A DNA stretch of 59,314 bases from Cytophagales bacterium (GTDB lineage: Bacteria; Bacteroidota; Bacteroidia; Cytophagales; Spirosomataceae), in assembly GCA_013298215.1 (NCBI GenBank), contig JAAFKE010000019.1:1-59314 (forward strand). The letters run 5' to 3'. Position 1 is the first letter of the stretch; each line of letters opens with the position of its first letter. The position numbers and the translations under genes are program-made. The notes under the pieces were generated by a model. It did not search any database. It was not told the DNA's origin and was given only the letters and a program-made list of their open reading frames with translations. This document shows, one piece after another, positions 1 to 9,047 of the stretch.

Positions 1-580
1 TGGACACGTCATCGGCCTGAAAATCCCAGAAAATACCCTCCGAAAGCCCCGAATTTGAGCCCGTAACTTGACCAGTGAGTTGCATGGCCACGAAGTCGCC
101 TGGCAGCATAACGCGGTCAATTTGCGCATAAATAGCAGGTTCATTCTGCTTGACCCAACCCAATTTAGCCGCCGTAAAGTTACCCGGCGAGTTGAGCAAA
201 CGCGCCAGCGCTTTCTGTGGGCCAATGGCTCGAAAAGCGCGGTCGCCCGTTTCGACCGCCCGGCTGTCGCACCAAATAATCGATGGCCGCAGTACTTTTT
301 GTGCTTTATCTACCAGCACCAAGCCGTGCATTTGGTAGGCAATGCCAATGGCGGCAATGTCTTTGGGATTGTATTTTTGGGTGGCGTTTAGCCTTAAAAT
401 CACGGCTACCACGTGCTGCCACCACGTTTGGGGGTCTTGCTCGGCCCAACCAAGTTGGGGAGACGAGATCGGGGTCTCGTAGTCGGGATACTGCGCCGAA
501 GCCACCGCTTGCCGCGTGGCGGCATCGACCACCGATGCTTTGATGGACGATGTACCAATGTCTAAACCCAATAGAAGCAT
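1..580 (-). CDS. xylB: Xylulokinase, FGGY family (5' part, runs off window)
   Basis: This is the first 193 codons of a sugar kinase that phosphorylates D-xylulose with ATP to feed the pentose phosphate pathway in the cytoplasm. The ATG at 580 opens with LLLGLDIGTSSIKASVVD, the phosphate-1 loop of the FGGY/actin-like ATPase fold. Further on, AYQMHGLVLVD (about residues 87-97) and WCDSRAVETGDRA match xylulokinase; the QMHG motif is characteristic of XylB within FGGY kinases. The N-terminal domain continues to the window edge, so the C-terminal domain and stop are not visible. The assignment to XylB rather than another FGGY kinase is good but not certain without the rest. Confidence 0.85.
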   Translation of the reverse strand, partial: MLLLGLDIGTSSIKASVVDAATRQAVASAQYPDYETPISSPQLGWAEQDPQTWWQHVVAVILRLNATQKYNPKDIAAIGIAYQMHGLVLVDKAQKVLRPSIIWCDSRAVETGDRAFRAIGPQKALARLLNSPGNFTAAKLGWVKQNEPAIYAQIDRVMLPGDFVAMQLTGQVTGSNSGLSEGIFWDFQADDVS

Positions 581-623
581 ACCGTGCGTTGTTTTTTAAA
601 AATATAATGGTCGAATCTGAGAA

Positions 624-631
624 CAAAAATA
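624..631 (-). promoter_or_regulatory. Candidate -7 element for xylB
   Basis: The minus strand reads TATTTTTG, matching the Bacteroidota -7 consensus TAnnTTTG. It sits 43 bases upstream of the xylB ATG, so a transcript would have a leader of roughly 35-40 nt. I see no TTTG at the expected -33 distance, so this rests on one box. Confidence 0.3.
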
Positions 632-672
632 CGCTTCGGTTGTGTTCCTACTCTATAAACACGTCAAAAATC

Positions 673-975
673 ATGCTCGATTTATTTAAAAGCCCCCTGG
701 GGCGGTTGCGCGTCGTTGCTTTTGTGGAGGGCGTTTCGTTTCTAATCATTCTGCTGGTGACAATGCCGCTCAAATACCTGTACGCCACTCCCCAACCCAA
801 CAAGGTTTTTGGCACGGCGCACGGGCTGCTGTTTGTGCTGTACGTTTTGATGGTGGTTCAGATAAAATTTGCTGAAAATTGGAACTGGAAAAAAACGGGT
901 CTGGCCTTGTTGGCATCCGTTGTTCCGTTTGGCACTTTTTGGGCCGATGCCAAGTTGTTTCGCACTGCCAGCTGA
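673..975 (+). CDS. DUF3817 integral membrane protein
   Basis: A 100-residue membrane protein of the DUF3817 family, function unknown. Reading from ATG 673 gives MLDLFKSPLGRLRVVAFVEG, the usual start of the family (RxxxxxEGxSF...), followed by three hydrophobic stretches at about 15-35, 48-68 and 78-95. The frame is open back to 550, but the family start and the non-hydrophobic extension favour 673. The next gene starts 3 bases after its stop, so the two are probably co-transcribed. Confidence 0.75.
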   Translation: MLDLFKSPLGRLRVVAFVEGVSFLIILLVTMPLKYLYATPQPNKVFGTAHGLLFVLYVLMVVQIKFAENWNWKKTGLALLASVVPFGTFWADAKLFRTAS

Positions 976-977
976 CG

Positions 978-1880
978 ATGCTCAAAATAGCATACCACCC
1001 ACTCTACTGCCACCCGCTGCCAGAGGGGCACCGTTTTCCGATGGCCAAATACGAGCTTATTCCAGCCCAGTTGCAATACGAGGGCGTGTGCAACGAAAGT
1101 AATTTTTTTGCGCCGCCGCCCGCCGACGAACGCTGGATACTGGGTGTGCACGACGCGCAGTACTGGCGCGACCTTCAAAATTTGAACATCGATGCAAAAA
1201 TGGTGCGGCGCGTGGGCTTTCCGCTTTCGGCGGGGTTGGTGAGTCGGGAGATTGTAATTGCCCAAGGTACGATTATGGGCTGCCACTTTGCGCTCCAAGA
1301 CGGGGTTGCCATGAACGTGGCGGGCGGCACTCACCACGCCTACGCCGACCGCGGAGAGGGCTTTTGTCTGCTGAACGACGTGGCCATTGCGGCCAATTAT
1401 TTGCTCGAAAACAAATTGGCCAAACGCATATTAATCATCGACTTAGACGTGCACCAAGGCAACGGAACGGCGGTTATTTTTAAGAACGAACCCCGCGTGT
1501 TCACGTTTTCGATGCACGGAAAAGACAATTACCCGCTTTTTAAGGAGCAGTCCGACTTGGACATTGCACTTGAAACGGGCACTGGCGACTCGGGGTTTCT
1601 GAAACCACTCAATGCCACTTTGCAGCACCTCGTTCAACGCCACAAACCCGATTTTGCGTTTTATATCTCGGGCGTGGACATCTTAGAAACCGACCGATTG
1701 GGCAAACTCAGCGTGAGCAAAGAGGGTTGCAAACAACGCGACGAGCTGGTTTTTGATACCTGCCTGCGCCACGGTATTCCCGTGATGGTGTCGATGGGCG
1801 GTGGCTACTCGCCGCGAATCGGCGACATCGTGGACGCGCATTGCCAAACCTTCAAAGCCGCCAATGCCGCCTACTTTTGA
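978..1880 (+). CDS. Histone-deacetylase-family amidohydrolase
   Basis: A 300-residue zinc-dependent deacetylase of the arginase/HDAC superfamily. In bacteria such enzymes remove acetyl groups from small amines, polyamines or protein lysines; the substrate cannot be read here. Visible hallmarks: the catalytic His pair in GGTHHAYADRGEGFC (H119, H120), the zinc ligands in IIDLDVHQGNGT (D157, H159), a third acidic ligand in SGVDILETDRLG, and the glycine-rich MGGGYSPRI loop that carries the active-site Tyr. ATG 978 is chosen because it directly follows the DUF3817 stop and gives the normal N-terminus (LKIAYHPLYCHPLP). All expected catalytic residues are present, so it should be active. Confidence 0.88.
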   Translation: MLKIAYHPLYCHPLPEGHRFPMAKYELIPAQLQYEGVCNESNFFAPPPADERWILGVHDAQYWRDLQNLNIDAKMVRRVGFPLSAGLVSREIVIAQGTIMGCHFALQDGVAMNVAGGTHHAYADRGEGFCLLNDVAIAANYLLENKLAKRILIIDLDVHQGNGTAVIFKNEPRVFTFSMHGKDNYPLFKEQSDLDIALETGTGDSGFLKPLNATLQHLVQRHKPDFAFYISGVDILETDRLGKLSVSKEGCKQRDELVFDTCLRHGIPVMVSMGGGYSPRIGDIVDAHCQTFKAANAAYF

Positions 1881-1976
1881 CCATTTATCCTCAAAAACAA
1901 CTTTCTGTAAAATCAATGGCTGGTTGTGTTCTCAAAACTTCGTACCATTGTTGAAAATTAACCAATTTTAAACCTA

Positions 1977-3014
1977 ATGAACAAGCTAACTCCTTTTTCG
2001 CGCGTGATGATCGCCCTGCTCGTGGTGGCTGGTGTGTATTTTGGAATCAAGAAGTTTTTTCCTAACCTGGGCAAAAACACCGAAGCCGCCCAAACCGAAC
2101 AAGGTCTGAACGCCACCAGCCCCGAGCCAGGCGGCCAAACAACCACCCCCGAAAATGCTGATAATTCGGCCTCCGACAACAACAGCTCGGCCTCCGACGG
2201 CGGCTCTTCGGTGAGTGCCTTTGCGTACACGCCCGCCGAGCCCGTAGATGGCAAACTCAAAGGCGTGGTCGAAATGGGCGCGGCGGGTTTCAATTCGTTT
2301 ATTATCCGCATTGACAAAGACAAAAACTGGAAACTCGAAAAAGCCGACTACGGCGCAAGTTTGGTGTACGAGGGCATGGCATCGGACGACGACATACGGC
2401 AGGGGCTCAAAAAGTATATTTCTGATATGCTGGCGTTTGGCGTTAGCCCGCGCGAAATTCATTTTGTGATTAGTTCGGGCGCAAAAAAGGTGGACATAAC
2501 CAGCAAAATAACGTCAGCCCTCAAAAACATGAAGTACGTCGTAAACGAAGTGACCCCTGAGCAAGAAGGCAAACTGGCGCTGCGGGCCGTTATGCCCCAA
2601 AGCTACGAAAGCAAGGCTTTTGTGGTGGACATTGGCTCGGGAAACACAAAAATATCGTGGGTTGAAGGCAACGGCCTGACTGCCATTGAAGCACCTGGGG
2701 CGAAGTATTTTCAGAAGGGTATCTCAGACCAGCAGGTGGCCGCCGAGGTGAAAGAAAAAGCCAAGCAGATACCAGCCGACCTCCGCAAAACAGCTTTCAT
2801 AATAGGTGGCGTGCCGTTTGAGTTGGCCAAACAAACCCGCGTTGGCAAAGAAAGATTTACCACCCTAAAAGCCCCCGCCGACTACAAAGCCGAGGGCGAA
2901 AAACAAAAAGCGGGCCTGAATATTTACCGGTCGCTGGCCGATGCCACTGGCTGCAACCAGTTTGTGTTCGACTGGAACGCCAACTTTACGATCGGCTTTC
3001 TGCTGAACTTGTAG
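1977..3014 (+). CDS. Membrane-anchored actin/Ppx-fold (ASKHA) protein, function unknown
   Basis: A 345-residue protein I cannot name. It has an N-terminal membrane segment (about 9-27), a linker of about 60 residues rich in Ser, Asn, Asp, Gly and Pro (30-88), then a domain with two glycine-rich loops: GVVEMGAAGFNSF (96-108) and VVDIGSGNTKISW (216-228). This pairing, at this spacing, looks like the phosphate-1 and phosphate-2 loops of the acetate kinase/Hsp70/actin superfamily, the second being close to the DIGGGS loop of Ppx/GppA. The topology suggests a nucleotide-binding domain outside the cytoplasm or tethered to the inner membrane. It stands alone, with a terminator hairpin right after it. 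The superfamily assignment is an inference from motifs. Confidence 0.7.
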   Translation: MNKLTPFSRVMIALLVVAGVYFGIKKFFPNLGKNTEAAQTEQGLNATSPEPGGQTTTPENADNSASDNNSSASDGGSSVSAFAYTPAEPVDGKLKGVVEMGAAGFNSFIIRIDKDKNWKLEKADYGASLVYEGMASDDDIRQGLKKYISDMLAFGVSPREIHFVISSGAKKVDITSKITSALKNMKYVVNEVTPEQEGKLALRAVMPQSYESKAFVVDIGSGNTKISWVEGNGLTAIEAPGAKYFQKGISDQQVAAEVKEKAKQIPADLRKTAFIIGGVPFELAKQTRVGKERFTTLKAPADYKAEGEKQKAGLNIYRSLADATGCNQFVFDWNANFTIGFLLNL

Positions 3015-3036
3015 CGCCAAGCATTGGGTTTTAACT

Positions 3037-3072
3037 GGCATTTCGACCACATCTTTTGGTGGTCGAAATGCC
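3037..3072 (+). terminator. Hairpin terminator after the ASKHA gene
   Basis: A perfect 14-bp stem (3037-3050 with 3059-3072) and an 8-base loop, 22 bases after the stop codon. It lacks a long T-run, so it may act as a 3'-end stabilising hairpin as well as a terminator. Confidence 0.6.
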
Positions 3073-3158
3073 GCCCTCCCGAAATTTAATTCCCCAACTA
3101 TCTTATTATTTATTTAACACAACGGAGGCATAATTTATGGGGCTGGAGACGTATATTT

Positions 3159-3845
3159 GTGGTAAAATTACAAAGATACCCAGCCTATCAAGTGGAAAAA
3201 AAAGTACAAATATCCGTACTCATGGCCGTTTATAATACCGATTTTGCGCTGGTTAAACGCGCCATTGACTCGGTACTCAGGCAAGACTTTCAGGATTTTG
3301 AGCTAATTATTATCGACGACGGGAGTAGCAACAATACCCAAAATCAGATTCTTAATTACGCCATCAGCCACGAAAACAAAGTTTCGTACCTCAGACACAC
3401 AAACCGTGGCCAGGCCATGTCGGTGAACCGGGGCATTTTAAACAGCACTGGCGATTATATTACGTTTCTCGACTCCGACGACGAATACAAGCCCAACCAC
3501 CTGCGGGCCTGCCTGCAAGAAATTCACACCGTAGACCTCATTGCCTCAACCACCAAAACGGTTGTGGACGACCCCGAAGACTACTACGTTCCCGACAAGC
3601 ACGACCAAAGCCAGCTGATCCACGTGGACGACTGTATTTTGTTTGCCACCCTGTTTGGCAAAAGGGAGGTTTTCTTGAACTTAAAGTTTCAGGAGCGCTA
3701 CGCCGCCGATGCCCATTTCTACGAACGTGCCTCCCAAAAATATAACGTTCAAAAAGTGGATCTTAGGACGTATGTTTATTACCGCAACATACCCAATAGT
3801 ACTTGCGCCAATTTAAAGCGGCAAAACGCACTCGTACTTGCTTAA
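3159..3845 (+). CDS. Family 2 glycosyltransferase
   Basis: A 228-residue GT-A fold glycosyltransferase of family GT2, moving a sugar from a nucleotide-sugar donor to a growing surface glycan in the cytoplasm. The N-terminus ISVLMAVYNTDFALVKRAI, the IIIDDGSSNNT loop and the DSDDE metal-binding (DxD) motif are all typical. Start: the frame opens with GTG at 3159; the only later ATG falls inside the first beta strand (MAVYN), so GTG is preferred. At 228 residues it is short for GT2 but the catalytic core is complete. It overlaps the next gene by 8 bases if that gene uses its TTG start. Confidence 0.82.
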   Translation: MVKLQRYPAYQVEKKVQISVLMAVYNTDFALVKRAIDSVLRQDFQDFELIIIDDGSSNNTQNQILNYAISHENKVSYLRHTNRGQAMSVNRGILNSTGDYITFLDSDDEYKPNHLRACLQEIHTVDLIASTTKTVVDDPEDYYVPDKHDQSQLIHVDDCILFATLFGKREVFLNLKFQERYAADAHFYERASQKYNVQKVDLRTYVYYRNIPNSTCANLKRQNALVLA

Positions 3846-4608
3846 TCAACTTGACTTTACTGGGGGGGAGGCAAAAGACCTAATTATGGCGTGCCAGATC
3901 ACGGGTGTTTACGACGTGAACCGCAACGAAAACGTGCAACCCGATGATTATTCTTTGATCAAAAACTGGGTCGAATCCGTTGCTGATTTAGGACTGAATG
4001 GGGTGGTTTTTCACAATAATTTCTCGGACGATACCCTCCAAAAGCACCCCAACGAAAAAATTGCTTTCATTGAAGTACCGCACAACCAGCAGTACAATCC
4101 GAACGTGTACCGCTACTTTTTGTATGCCGAGTTTCTAAAAAAATACGCGCAAAATATTGATAATCTGTTTGTTACCGATGTTTCGGACGTTGTCGCGGTG
4201 CTCAATCCGTTCGTTCAGCCACTGTACGTAGCCAACCCAAACGCCATTTTTTGCGGCGACGAACCCAAGATTTTAGCCAACGATTGGATGATGGATCACT
4301 CCACCCATCTGCGCAGCAACATGGCCGATTATGCCCTTTACGAAGCGCAATACTGCAACGAAACGCTGCTGAACTGCGGTATAATTGGCGGAAACGTGAA
4401 AGTGATGCAACCCTTTATCAGCCAGCTTTGGCGCATCCACCAGCAATACAACAGCCACAACAAGACCAACTACACTGGCGACATGGGGGCGTTTAACTAC
4501 CTGGCACGGACGCAGTTTGGCACACAACTCAAGCACGGCGCACCGGTAAACACGGTCTTTAAAGCCTACCAAAACGACCGTACTGATTGTTGGTTTAGGC
4601 ACAAGTAG
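3838..4608 (+). CDS. Probable nucleotide-sugar glycosyltransferase (GT-A-like)
   Basis: A protein of 256 residues (TTG at 3838) or 240 residues (ATG at 3886, MACQITGVYDVNRN). The ATG follows a G-rich tract at 3862-3870 and may be the real start. The DVSD motif near the middle is a candidate metal-binding DxD, and LLNCGIIGGNVKVM and TGDMGAFNYL resemble the acceptor-side motifs of GT-A glycosyltransferases. It follows a GT2 gene and faces a glycan cassette, which supports a role in surface polysaccharide synthesis. The family is not one I can name and sugar specificity cannot be read. It ends 10 bases from the convergent gene. Confidence 0.6.
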   Translation: MLNQLDFTGGEAKDLIMACQITGVYDVNRNENVQPDDYSLIKNWVESVADLGLNGVVFHNNFSDDTLQKHPNEKIAFIEVPHNQQYNPNVYRYFLYAEFLKKYAQNIDNLFVTDVSDVVAVLNPFVQPLYVANPNAIFCGDEPKILANDWMMDHSTHLRSNMADYALYEAQYCNETLLNCGIIGGNVKVMQPFISQLWRIHQQYNSHNKTNYTGDMGAFNYLARTQFGTQLKHGAPVNTVFKAYQNDRTDCWFRHK

Positions 4609-4618
4609 GCGCATTGTG

Positions 4619-6307
4619 TTAGTTAGGCGCAAGCACCCGCAGGGTATCGGCCTGGGTGGGCAGCGGTAGGCTGGCAGCCAATCGGTATTTTTGTATCACT
4701 ACGTTTTTTTCGGCCAAACATTGCAGGGTCTTTTCGCCAGGTTGTCGGTGGTTGAGTACCGACAGAAGTGGCCGCGAGCTGGGGTCGATGCGCGAAATAA
4801 TGTAGCAGTTGTGAGACTCGTAGAGGAAAAAAAACCAGTCCGTACCCGGCGACACTGTATTTGTGAGGTAGTTTAGCGCGGGCAGATCGTAGAATATGGC
4901 ATTTCGTACCCCCAACGAATCGGTCATTTGCCGCAAATGCGTGAGCGATTCGGCCGTTACCGAATCTAATAAAATACCCTTTAGCTCGGGGATATTGTTA
5001 GTCTCGGCCGTTTGCATTTGTAACGTCACTGGGTATTTGGGGTTCACAATGGCCGAAGCCGCGTAGGGGTTGAGCGTTCCAGTGGTGATTTGAACCAGCA
5101 CCAAAACACTTAAAACGGAGGAAATCCACCGCCAATTGTTGTTCAACGAGTTGAGCAGTACCACAACTCCACCCCAAAAAACCAAGTGAAAACTCGCCTG
5201 GCGGGTCAGCGAGTTGGTCGAACCCAACGAGCAGGCAAAAGGAACGACAAACAAAAATACAGCTACGAAAAGAACTTGCTTGTTTCGGTCTAAAAAAGAA
5301 CGCCATTCGGTTTTTTGTGCCTCCAAACGCGCACGTATTGCAATGATCTGTAAAAAAATAACTGATAGATAGACCAACGACAACTTGCTGAAAGCTTTTT
5401 CGCCACCCAAAATAAGCTGGGTTTCGTAAACACCCGCCAAAGTCCAAAGCGTAGCCAGAACAATGGCTGCGCTTTTGTGCTTTTTAGCCCGCCCAACAAC
5501 CCACCACGGGAGCGTCAGAACGACTACAAAACCGACGGCGCGTACCAAATATTTGAGGTAATTGCCCACCCAAACCCACGCGGGCTCCATGTACTGAGAC
5601 GAAGCCGCGAGGCCACCAGCGTAGTCGGCATACCAAATATTGAATGGTTTTATGAACGCAAAAAACACCCCAAAACCTAAAAATAAACCAGCAATAAGTG
5701 CCAAAAACTGCCAGCGTAGGTGGGTTTTCTGGGGCCAAATCTTTACGTAGTAGTTCGCTATTAAAAAGACCGCCGACCAACCCAACAACGCCACTGCTGC
5801 CGTGGCTTTGTTAAAAAAATTTAGGCTCAGGCACAGTCCCGCTCCCACGAGTGCCAAAAATAAGGTTTGCCTCGACTGTGCTTTTGCTCCCAGCAACAAA
5901 CACGCGGATAGGAGTATGGCCAAAAAATTATTGAGGTCGTTGTAGGAAATGGTTTGCAGATAAAGCGCAAAACTGACGAAGTTCATGTCCAACAACGCCA
6001 AAAAAGTGGGCAACGCTGGCTTTACTTTTACTGTTTTAATGAGCGAAACCGCAAAGATAACTCCGCCCAAAAGTCCTTGAAGCAGTTTGGCAAAACGCCA
6101 GTGCAGCACATTTTCGCAGCACCACCCCAAGGCAGACTGGTATATGTTTCCGAAGCCGTAGAGCGTTGGATAACGGTCGGGAAAGGTGAGGTGGATTAGG
6201 TAGAATCCCTCGTCGGTGAGGTCTAAACCGCGCGGGATTGCCCAAAGCAATGTGGCCGCAGTGAGCAGCAAACAACCAAAAGGAATGAGCCAAGCCAGCG
6301 TTTTCAT
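4619..6307 (-). CDS. Polytopic membrane glycosyltransferase-like protein (GT-C type)
   Basis: A 562-residue membrane protein with a cleavable-looking or first membrane segment at 5-24 and about ten further hydrophobic stretches up to about residue 430, then a soluble C-terminal domain of about 130 residues. The loop GLDLTDEGFYLIHL (28-41) after the first membrane segment carries an Asp/Glu pair where GT-C transferases of the ArnT/PMT type hold their catalytic acid. Such enzymes transfer sugars from polyprenyl phosphate on the periplasmic side, which fits the polyprenyl-phosphate glycosyltransferase gene two positions upstream. The start ATG overlaps the stop of the preceding gene as ATGA, so translation is coupled. 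Exact activity unknown. Confidence 0.65.
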   Translation of the reverse strand: MKTLAWLIPFGCLLLTAATLLWAIPRGLDLTDEGFYLIHLTFPDRYPTLYGFGNIYQSALGWCCENVLHWRFAKLLQGLLGGVIFAVSLIKTVKVKPALPTFLALLDMNFVSFALYLQTISYNDLNNFLAILLSACLLLGAKAQSRQTLFLALVGAGLCLSLNFFNKATAAVALLGWSAVFLIANYYVKIWPQKTHLRWQFLALIAGLFLGFGVFFAFIKPFNIWYADYAGGLAASSQYMEPAWVWVGNYLKYLVRAVGFVVVLTLPWWVVGRAKKHKSAAIVLATLWTLAGVYETQLILGGEKAFSKLSLVYLSVIFLQIIAIRARLEAQKTEWRSFLDRNKQVLFVAVFLFVVPFACSLGSTNSLTRQASFHLVFWGGVVVLLNSLNNNWRWISSVLSVLVLVQITTGTLNPYAASAIVNPKYPVTLQMQTAETNNIPELKGILLDSVTAESLTHLRQMTDSLGVRNAIFYDLPALNYLTNTVSPGTDWFFFLYESHNCYIISRIDPSSRPLLSVLNHRQPGEKTLQCLAEKNVVIQKYRLAASLPLPTQADTLRVLAPN

Positions 6308-7062
6308 ACTTTAACAACCCAAAAAAGCGAACTGCCGAAGGGCGCAGTTTTGAAACACTTTTCTTCAAACTTAACGATATTTAGAAACAGGTTATTCTGA
6401 AAATTGCCAGGATAGCCCACGTCAGAACCCAGGTTTTGGAGCTTGATAACGCCCAATCGAAGAGCCGCGAGTTGGATTTTTCGGTAAGCCCAAATGAGCG
6501 GTGACAGAAAAAAGCTCCAGTAGGTATGCGCCACCATCTGCATTTCTAACTCCTCGAAAATCACCTCAAATTCTTTGATTACAAAACGACGCGGTATGTT
6601 CAGTACAATTGAGTGAACGCCCGTAAAGGCATCGAAAGCATTGTTGTTGCTGATAATCAGTCCGTTGGGATTTATGCGTTTGCGAAATTCGGAAAGAATA
6701 TGGGCAATCTGGGCGTTGTCGAAGTAGCAAAGTACGTCGTTGCAGATGATTACGTCGAACCGTGCTTGCGGATCGAAGGTAGCTATTTGGTGTAAATCTA
6801 AGGTCTGCACTGCAAACCCGCGCGACTCCGTGAGGCGAACTGCATCGGGCGACAGATCGACACCACTCAGGGACTTGTAGCCGTTTGCGCGCAAAAAACT
6901 CAGCATACCACCCGTGCCGCAGCCCACGTCTAAAATACGGACTTGCTTCGACGAGAAGTGCCGCTCGATGGTGCGCAACGCCTTGGCGTGCAAAATTTTA
7001 TACCACCACAGGCTCGTCTCTACTTGGTACATGATTTGGTACTCGTCGGGCTTGTCGATCAT
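6304..7062 (-). CDS. SAM-dependent methyltransferase, class I
   Basis: A 252-residue class I methyltransferase. Motif I is clear (ILDVGCGTGGMLSFL), followed by GVDLSPDAVRL (motif II acidic residue) and FDVIICNDVLCYFD (motif IV). The frame is open upstream, but the ATG at 7062 (MIDKPDEYQIMYQ) overlaps the preceding stop as ATGA and gives the normal length. Between a polyprenyl-phosphate glycosyltransferase and a GT-C-like gene, it most likely methylates a sugar or lipid-linked glycan intermediate; the acceptor is inferred only from context. Confidence 0.8.
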   Translation of the reverse strand: MIDKPDEYQIMYQVETSLWWYKILHAKALRTIERHFSSKQVRILDVGCGTGGMLSFLRANGYKSLSGVDLSPDAVRLTESRGFAVQTLDLHQIATFDPQARFDVIICNDVLCYFDNAQIAHILSEFRKRINPNGLIISNNNAFDAFTGVHSIVLNIPRRFVIKEFEVIFEELEMQMVAHTYWSFFLSPLIWAYRKIQLAALRLGVIKLQNLGSDVGYPGNFQNNLFLNIVKFEEKCFKTAPFGSSLFWVVKV

Positions 7063-7946
7063 GGCCGTTTCACAATTTTTTTGATAACATACTGCGGCAA
7101 ACCGCTCTGTTGCAGAAACAACCTGCCCACGTACTCGCCCACAATGCCCAATCCTAAAAACTGCAAGCCCGCCAAAAGCAAACACTGAGGCAGCGTTGGT
7201 GGCTGGGTGGCAAAGCAAAAAAGCCCTCCTAACCCCGCCGCAAACAGCCCGAAGCCAACAATTAACACGAGGCGGAGTGGTTTGACAGAATAGCAAAACA
7301 CGGTGGTAAGGAACAGGGAAATTAGTTTTTTCGGGCCGTAATTCGACCGCCCGTCGGTGCGTTTGGCGTGCTGCACCTCCACGCGCCCAATGTGGCTGGT
7401 AGTTCTGAGAACGAGCGCGTCGATGTAAGGAAACGGCCCGCTGTACTTAATAATTTCTTGCGCAACGTCGTACTTTATCAGTTTAAAACTCGACAAATAC
7501 AGACCCCGTGGTTTGTTTAATAGCCACGTAGCCAGCCAATTGACCAGCCAACTGCCCGCGTTTCGCAGCAACGAATGCTGTTTGCGGGCGTAGTAACTAT
7601 AAACCACGTCGAAACCGCCGCGCTGGGCATTTTGAAGTAATTTTAGAATTTCGGAGGGTGGGTTCTGAAAATCGTCGTCGATCATAACGCTGTACGCCCC
7701 CACCGCGTGGTTGAGGCCGCACATCACGGCGTTGAACTCGCCAAAGTTTTTGCGGAGCGACACGAGCGTGACCCCCGACAGGCGACCTGCCAGTTCTTCG
7801 CACACTGCCTCGGAGGCATCGTGGCTGCCGTCGTTCACTAAAATAACCTCAAACTCCGTTCCACGCAACTCCTCGAACAGGTGCGAAACCAAGCCACCAA
7901 TGGTTTTTTCTGAATTATAAACGGGTATAATAATCGACAACAACAT
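7059..7946 (-). CDS. Polyprenyl-phosphate glycosyltransferase (GtrB/DPM1-like GT2)
   Basis: A 295-residue GT2 enzyme with the dolichol-phosphate-mannose synthase layout: catalytic domain with LSIIIPVYNSEKTI, VNDGSHDAS and the metal-binding MIDDDFQNPP, then two C-terminal membrane segments (about 220-245 and 255-280) ending in a basic tail. The motif LRKNFGEFNAVMCGL is typical of the GtrB/ArnC group, which loads a sugar onto undecaprenyl phosphate at the inner membrane. The product would serve the GT-C-like protein encoded downstream. Nine bases separate it from the aminotransferase upstream. Confidence 0.85.
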   Translation of the reverse strand: MLLSIIIPVYNSEKTIGGLVSHLFEELRGTEFEVILVNDGSHDASEAVCEELAGRLSGVTLVSLRKNFGEFNAVMCGLNHAVGAYSVMIDDDFQNPPSEILKLLQNAQRGGFDVVYSYYARKQHSLLRNAGSWLVNWLATWLLNKPRGLYLSSFKLIKYDVAQEIIKYSGPFPYIDALVLRTTSHIGRVEVQHAKRTDGRSNYGPKKLISLFLTTVFCYSVKPLRLVLIVGFGLFAAGLGGLFCFATQPPTLPQCLLLAGLQFLGLGIVGEYVGRLFLQQSGLPQYVIKKIVKRP

Positions 7947-7955
7947 GGGCGCGGC

Positions 7956-9047
7956 TTATGCCCGATGGCGGTTGATGACTCTAATGATCTGGCTCACTTC
8001 GTCGTCGGTTAGGGATGGGTTAAGAGGTAAGCTAACTACCTCCTTGTGTATTTTTTCCGTAATCGGCAAGCTCAAACCACTAAACGCTCCGAAAGCGCGT
8101 TGATGATGGGCCGCAACTGGATAATGCACCGCCGTTTGAATGCCTTGGTGCGTCAAATAGTCAATCAGTTTTTGCCGCTCGGGATGCCTCACCACAAACA
8201 AATGCCACGCATCTTGCGCCACGGTGCGGGCATCGGGCAGGGTTATGTCGGGGTGCACGATCTCGTTGAGGTAACGCGCCGCCACGGCCTGGCGGCGGGC
8301 GTTTTGAGTGTCTAAATAACCCAGTTTTAGGTTTAATACCGCCGCTTGCAGTTCGTCTAAACGGCTGTTTGCTCCCTGGTACTCGTTGTAGTACTTGGTC
8401 TTAGAGCCGTAGTTGCGAAGGTACGTTACCTTGGTGGCCAGTTCGTCGTCGTTGGTTGTTATTGCACCAGCATCGCCGAGCGCCCCCAAATTTTTGGTGG
8501 GGTAGAAACTAAAAGCGGCCGCATCGGACAGATTACCCGCCCTGCGCCCGCCGTAAACAGCACCGTGCGCCTGAGCAGCGTCTTCAATTATTTTGAGATT
8601 GTGGCGGCGGGCAAGGTCCCAAATCGGAGACATCTCGCAGGGTTTTCCGTAGAGGTGTACCACCAAAATTGCCTTGGTGCGCGGCGATATGCTTTTTGCT
8701 ATTTTTGCGGGGTCGATGTTGTACGTGCGCAAATCGGGCTCTACCCAGACGGGTTTCAGGCCAGCATTGACCACCGACAAAATACTGGCAATGTACGTAT
8801 TGGCGGGCACAATGACCTCGCTACCAGGTTCAAAATCGTAGGCTTTAAATATAATTTCGAGGGCATCGAGGCCGTTGGCTACGCCAAGGCAGTGCTTGGT
8901 GCCGCAGTAGTGGGCAAAGTCTCGCTCAAACTTTTCGCCTTCTTGCCCCAAAACGTACCAGCCCGAAGCCGCCACCCGCCGCAGTGCCTCGTTTATTTCG
9001 GCTTGCTGCGGAGCATTGATGCGTTTGAGGTCTAAGAACTGGATCAC
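7956..9047 (-). CDS. DegT/DnrJ/EryC1-type sugar aminotransferase
   Basis: A 363-residue PLP-dependent aminotransferase that would make a 3-amino (or 4-amino) dideoxy sugar on a nucleotide carrier. Visible motifs: [14 protein letters not shown] near the N-terminus, [19 protein letters not shown] (Asp of the pyridine-N contact) and [16 protein letters not shown], which contains the catalytic Lys. The reading frame extends to 9164, but GTG at 9047 overlaps the upstream cupin stop as GTGA and gives the family N-terminus ([10 protein letters not shown]). The direct pairing with a WxcM/FdtA-type isomerase points to FdtB or QdtB chemistry, that is dTDP-3-amino-3,6-dideoxyhexose synthesis. Confidence 0.85.
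   Translation of the reverse strand: MIQFLDLKRINAPQQAEINEALRRVAASGWYVLGQEGEKFERDFAHYCGTKHCLGVANGLDALEIIFKAYDFEPGSEVIVPANTYIASILSVVNAGLKPVWVEPDLRTYNIDPAKIAKSISPRTKAILVVHLYGKPCEMSPIWDLARRHNLKIIEDAAQAHGAVYGGRRAGNLSDAAAFSFYPTKNLGALGDAGAITTNDDELATKVTYLRNYGSKTKYYNEYQGANSRLDELQAAVLNLKLGYLDTQNARRQAVAARYLNEIVHPDITLPDARTVAQDAWHLFVVRHPERQKLIDYLTHQGIQTAVHYPVAAHHQRAFGAFSGLSLPITEKIHKEVVSLPLNPSLTDDEVSQIIRVINRHRA

Noticed and set aside
3152-3159. TATATTTG as a -7 box before the GT2 gene
   Set aside because: It overlaps the GTG start codon, has no -33 partner and would put the transcript start inside the gene.
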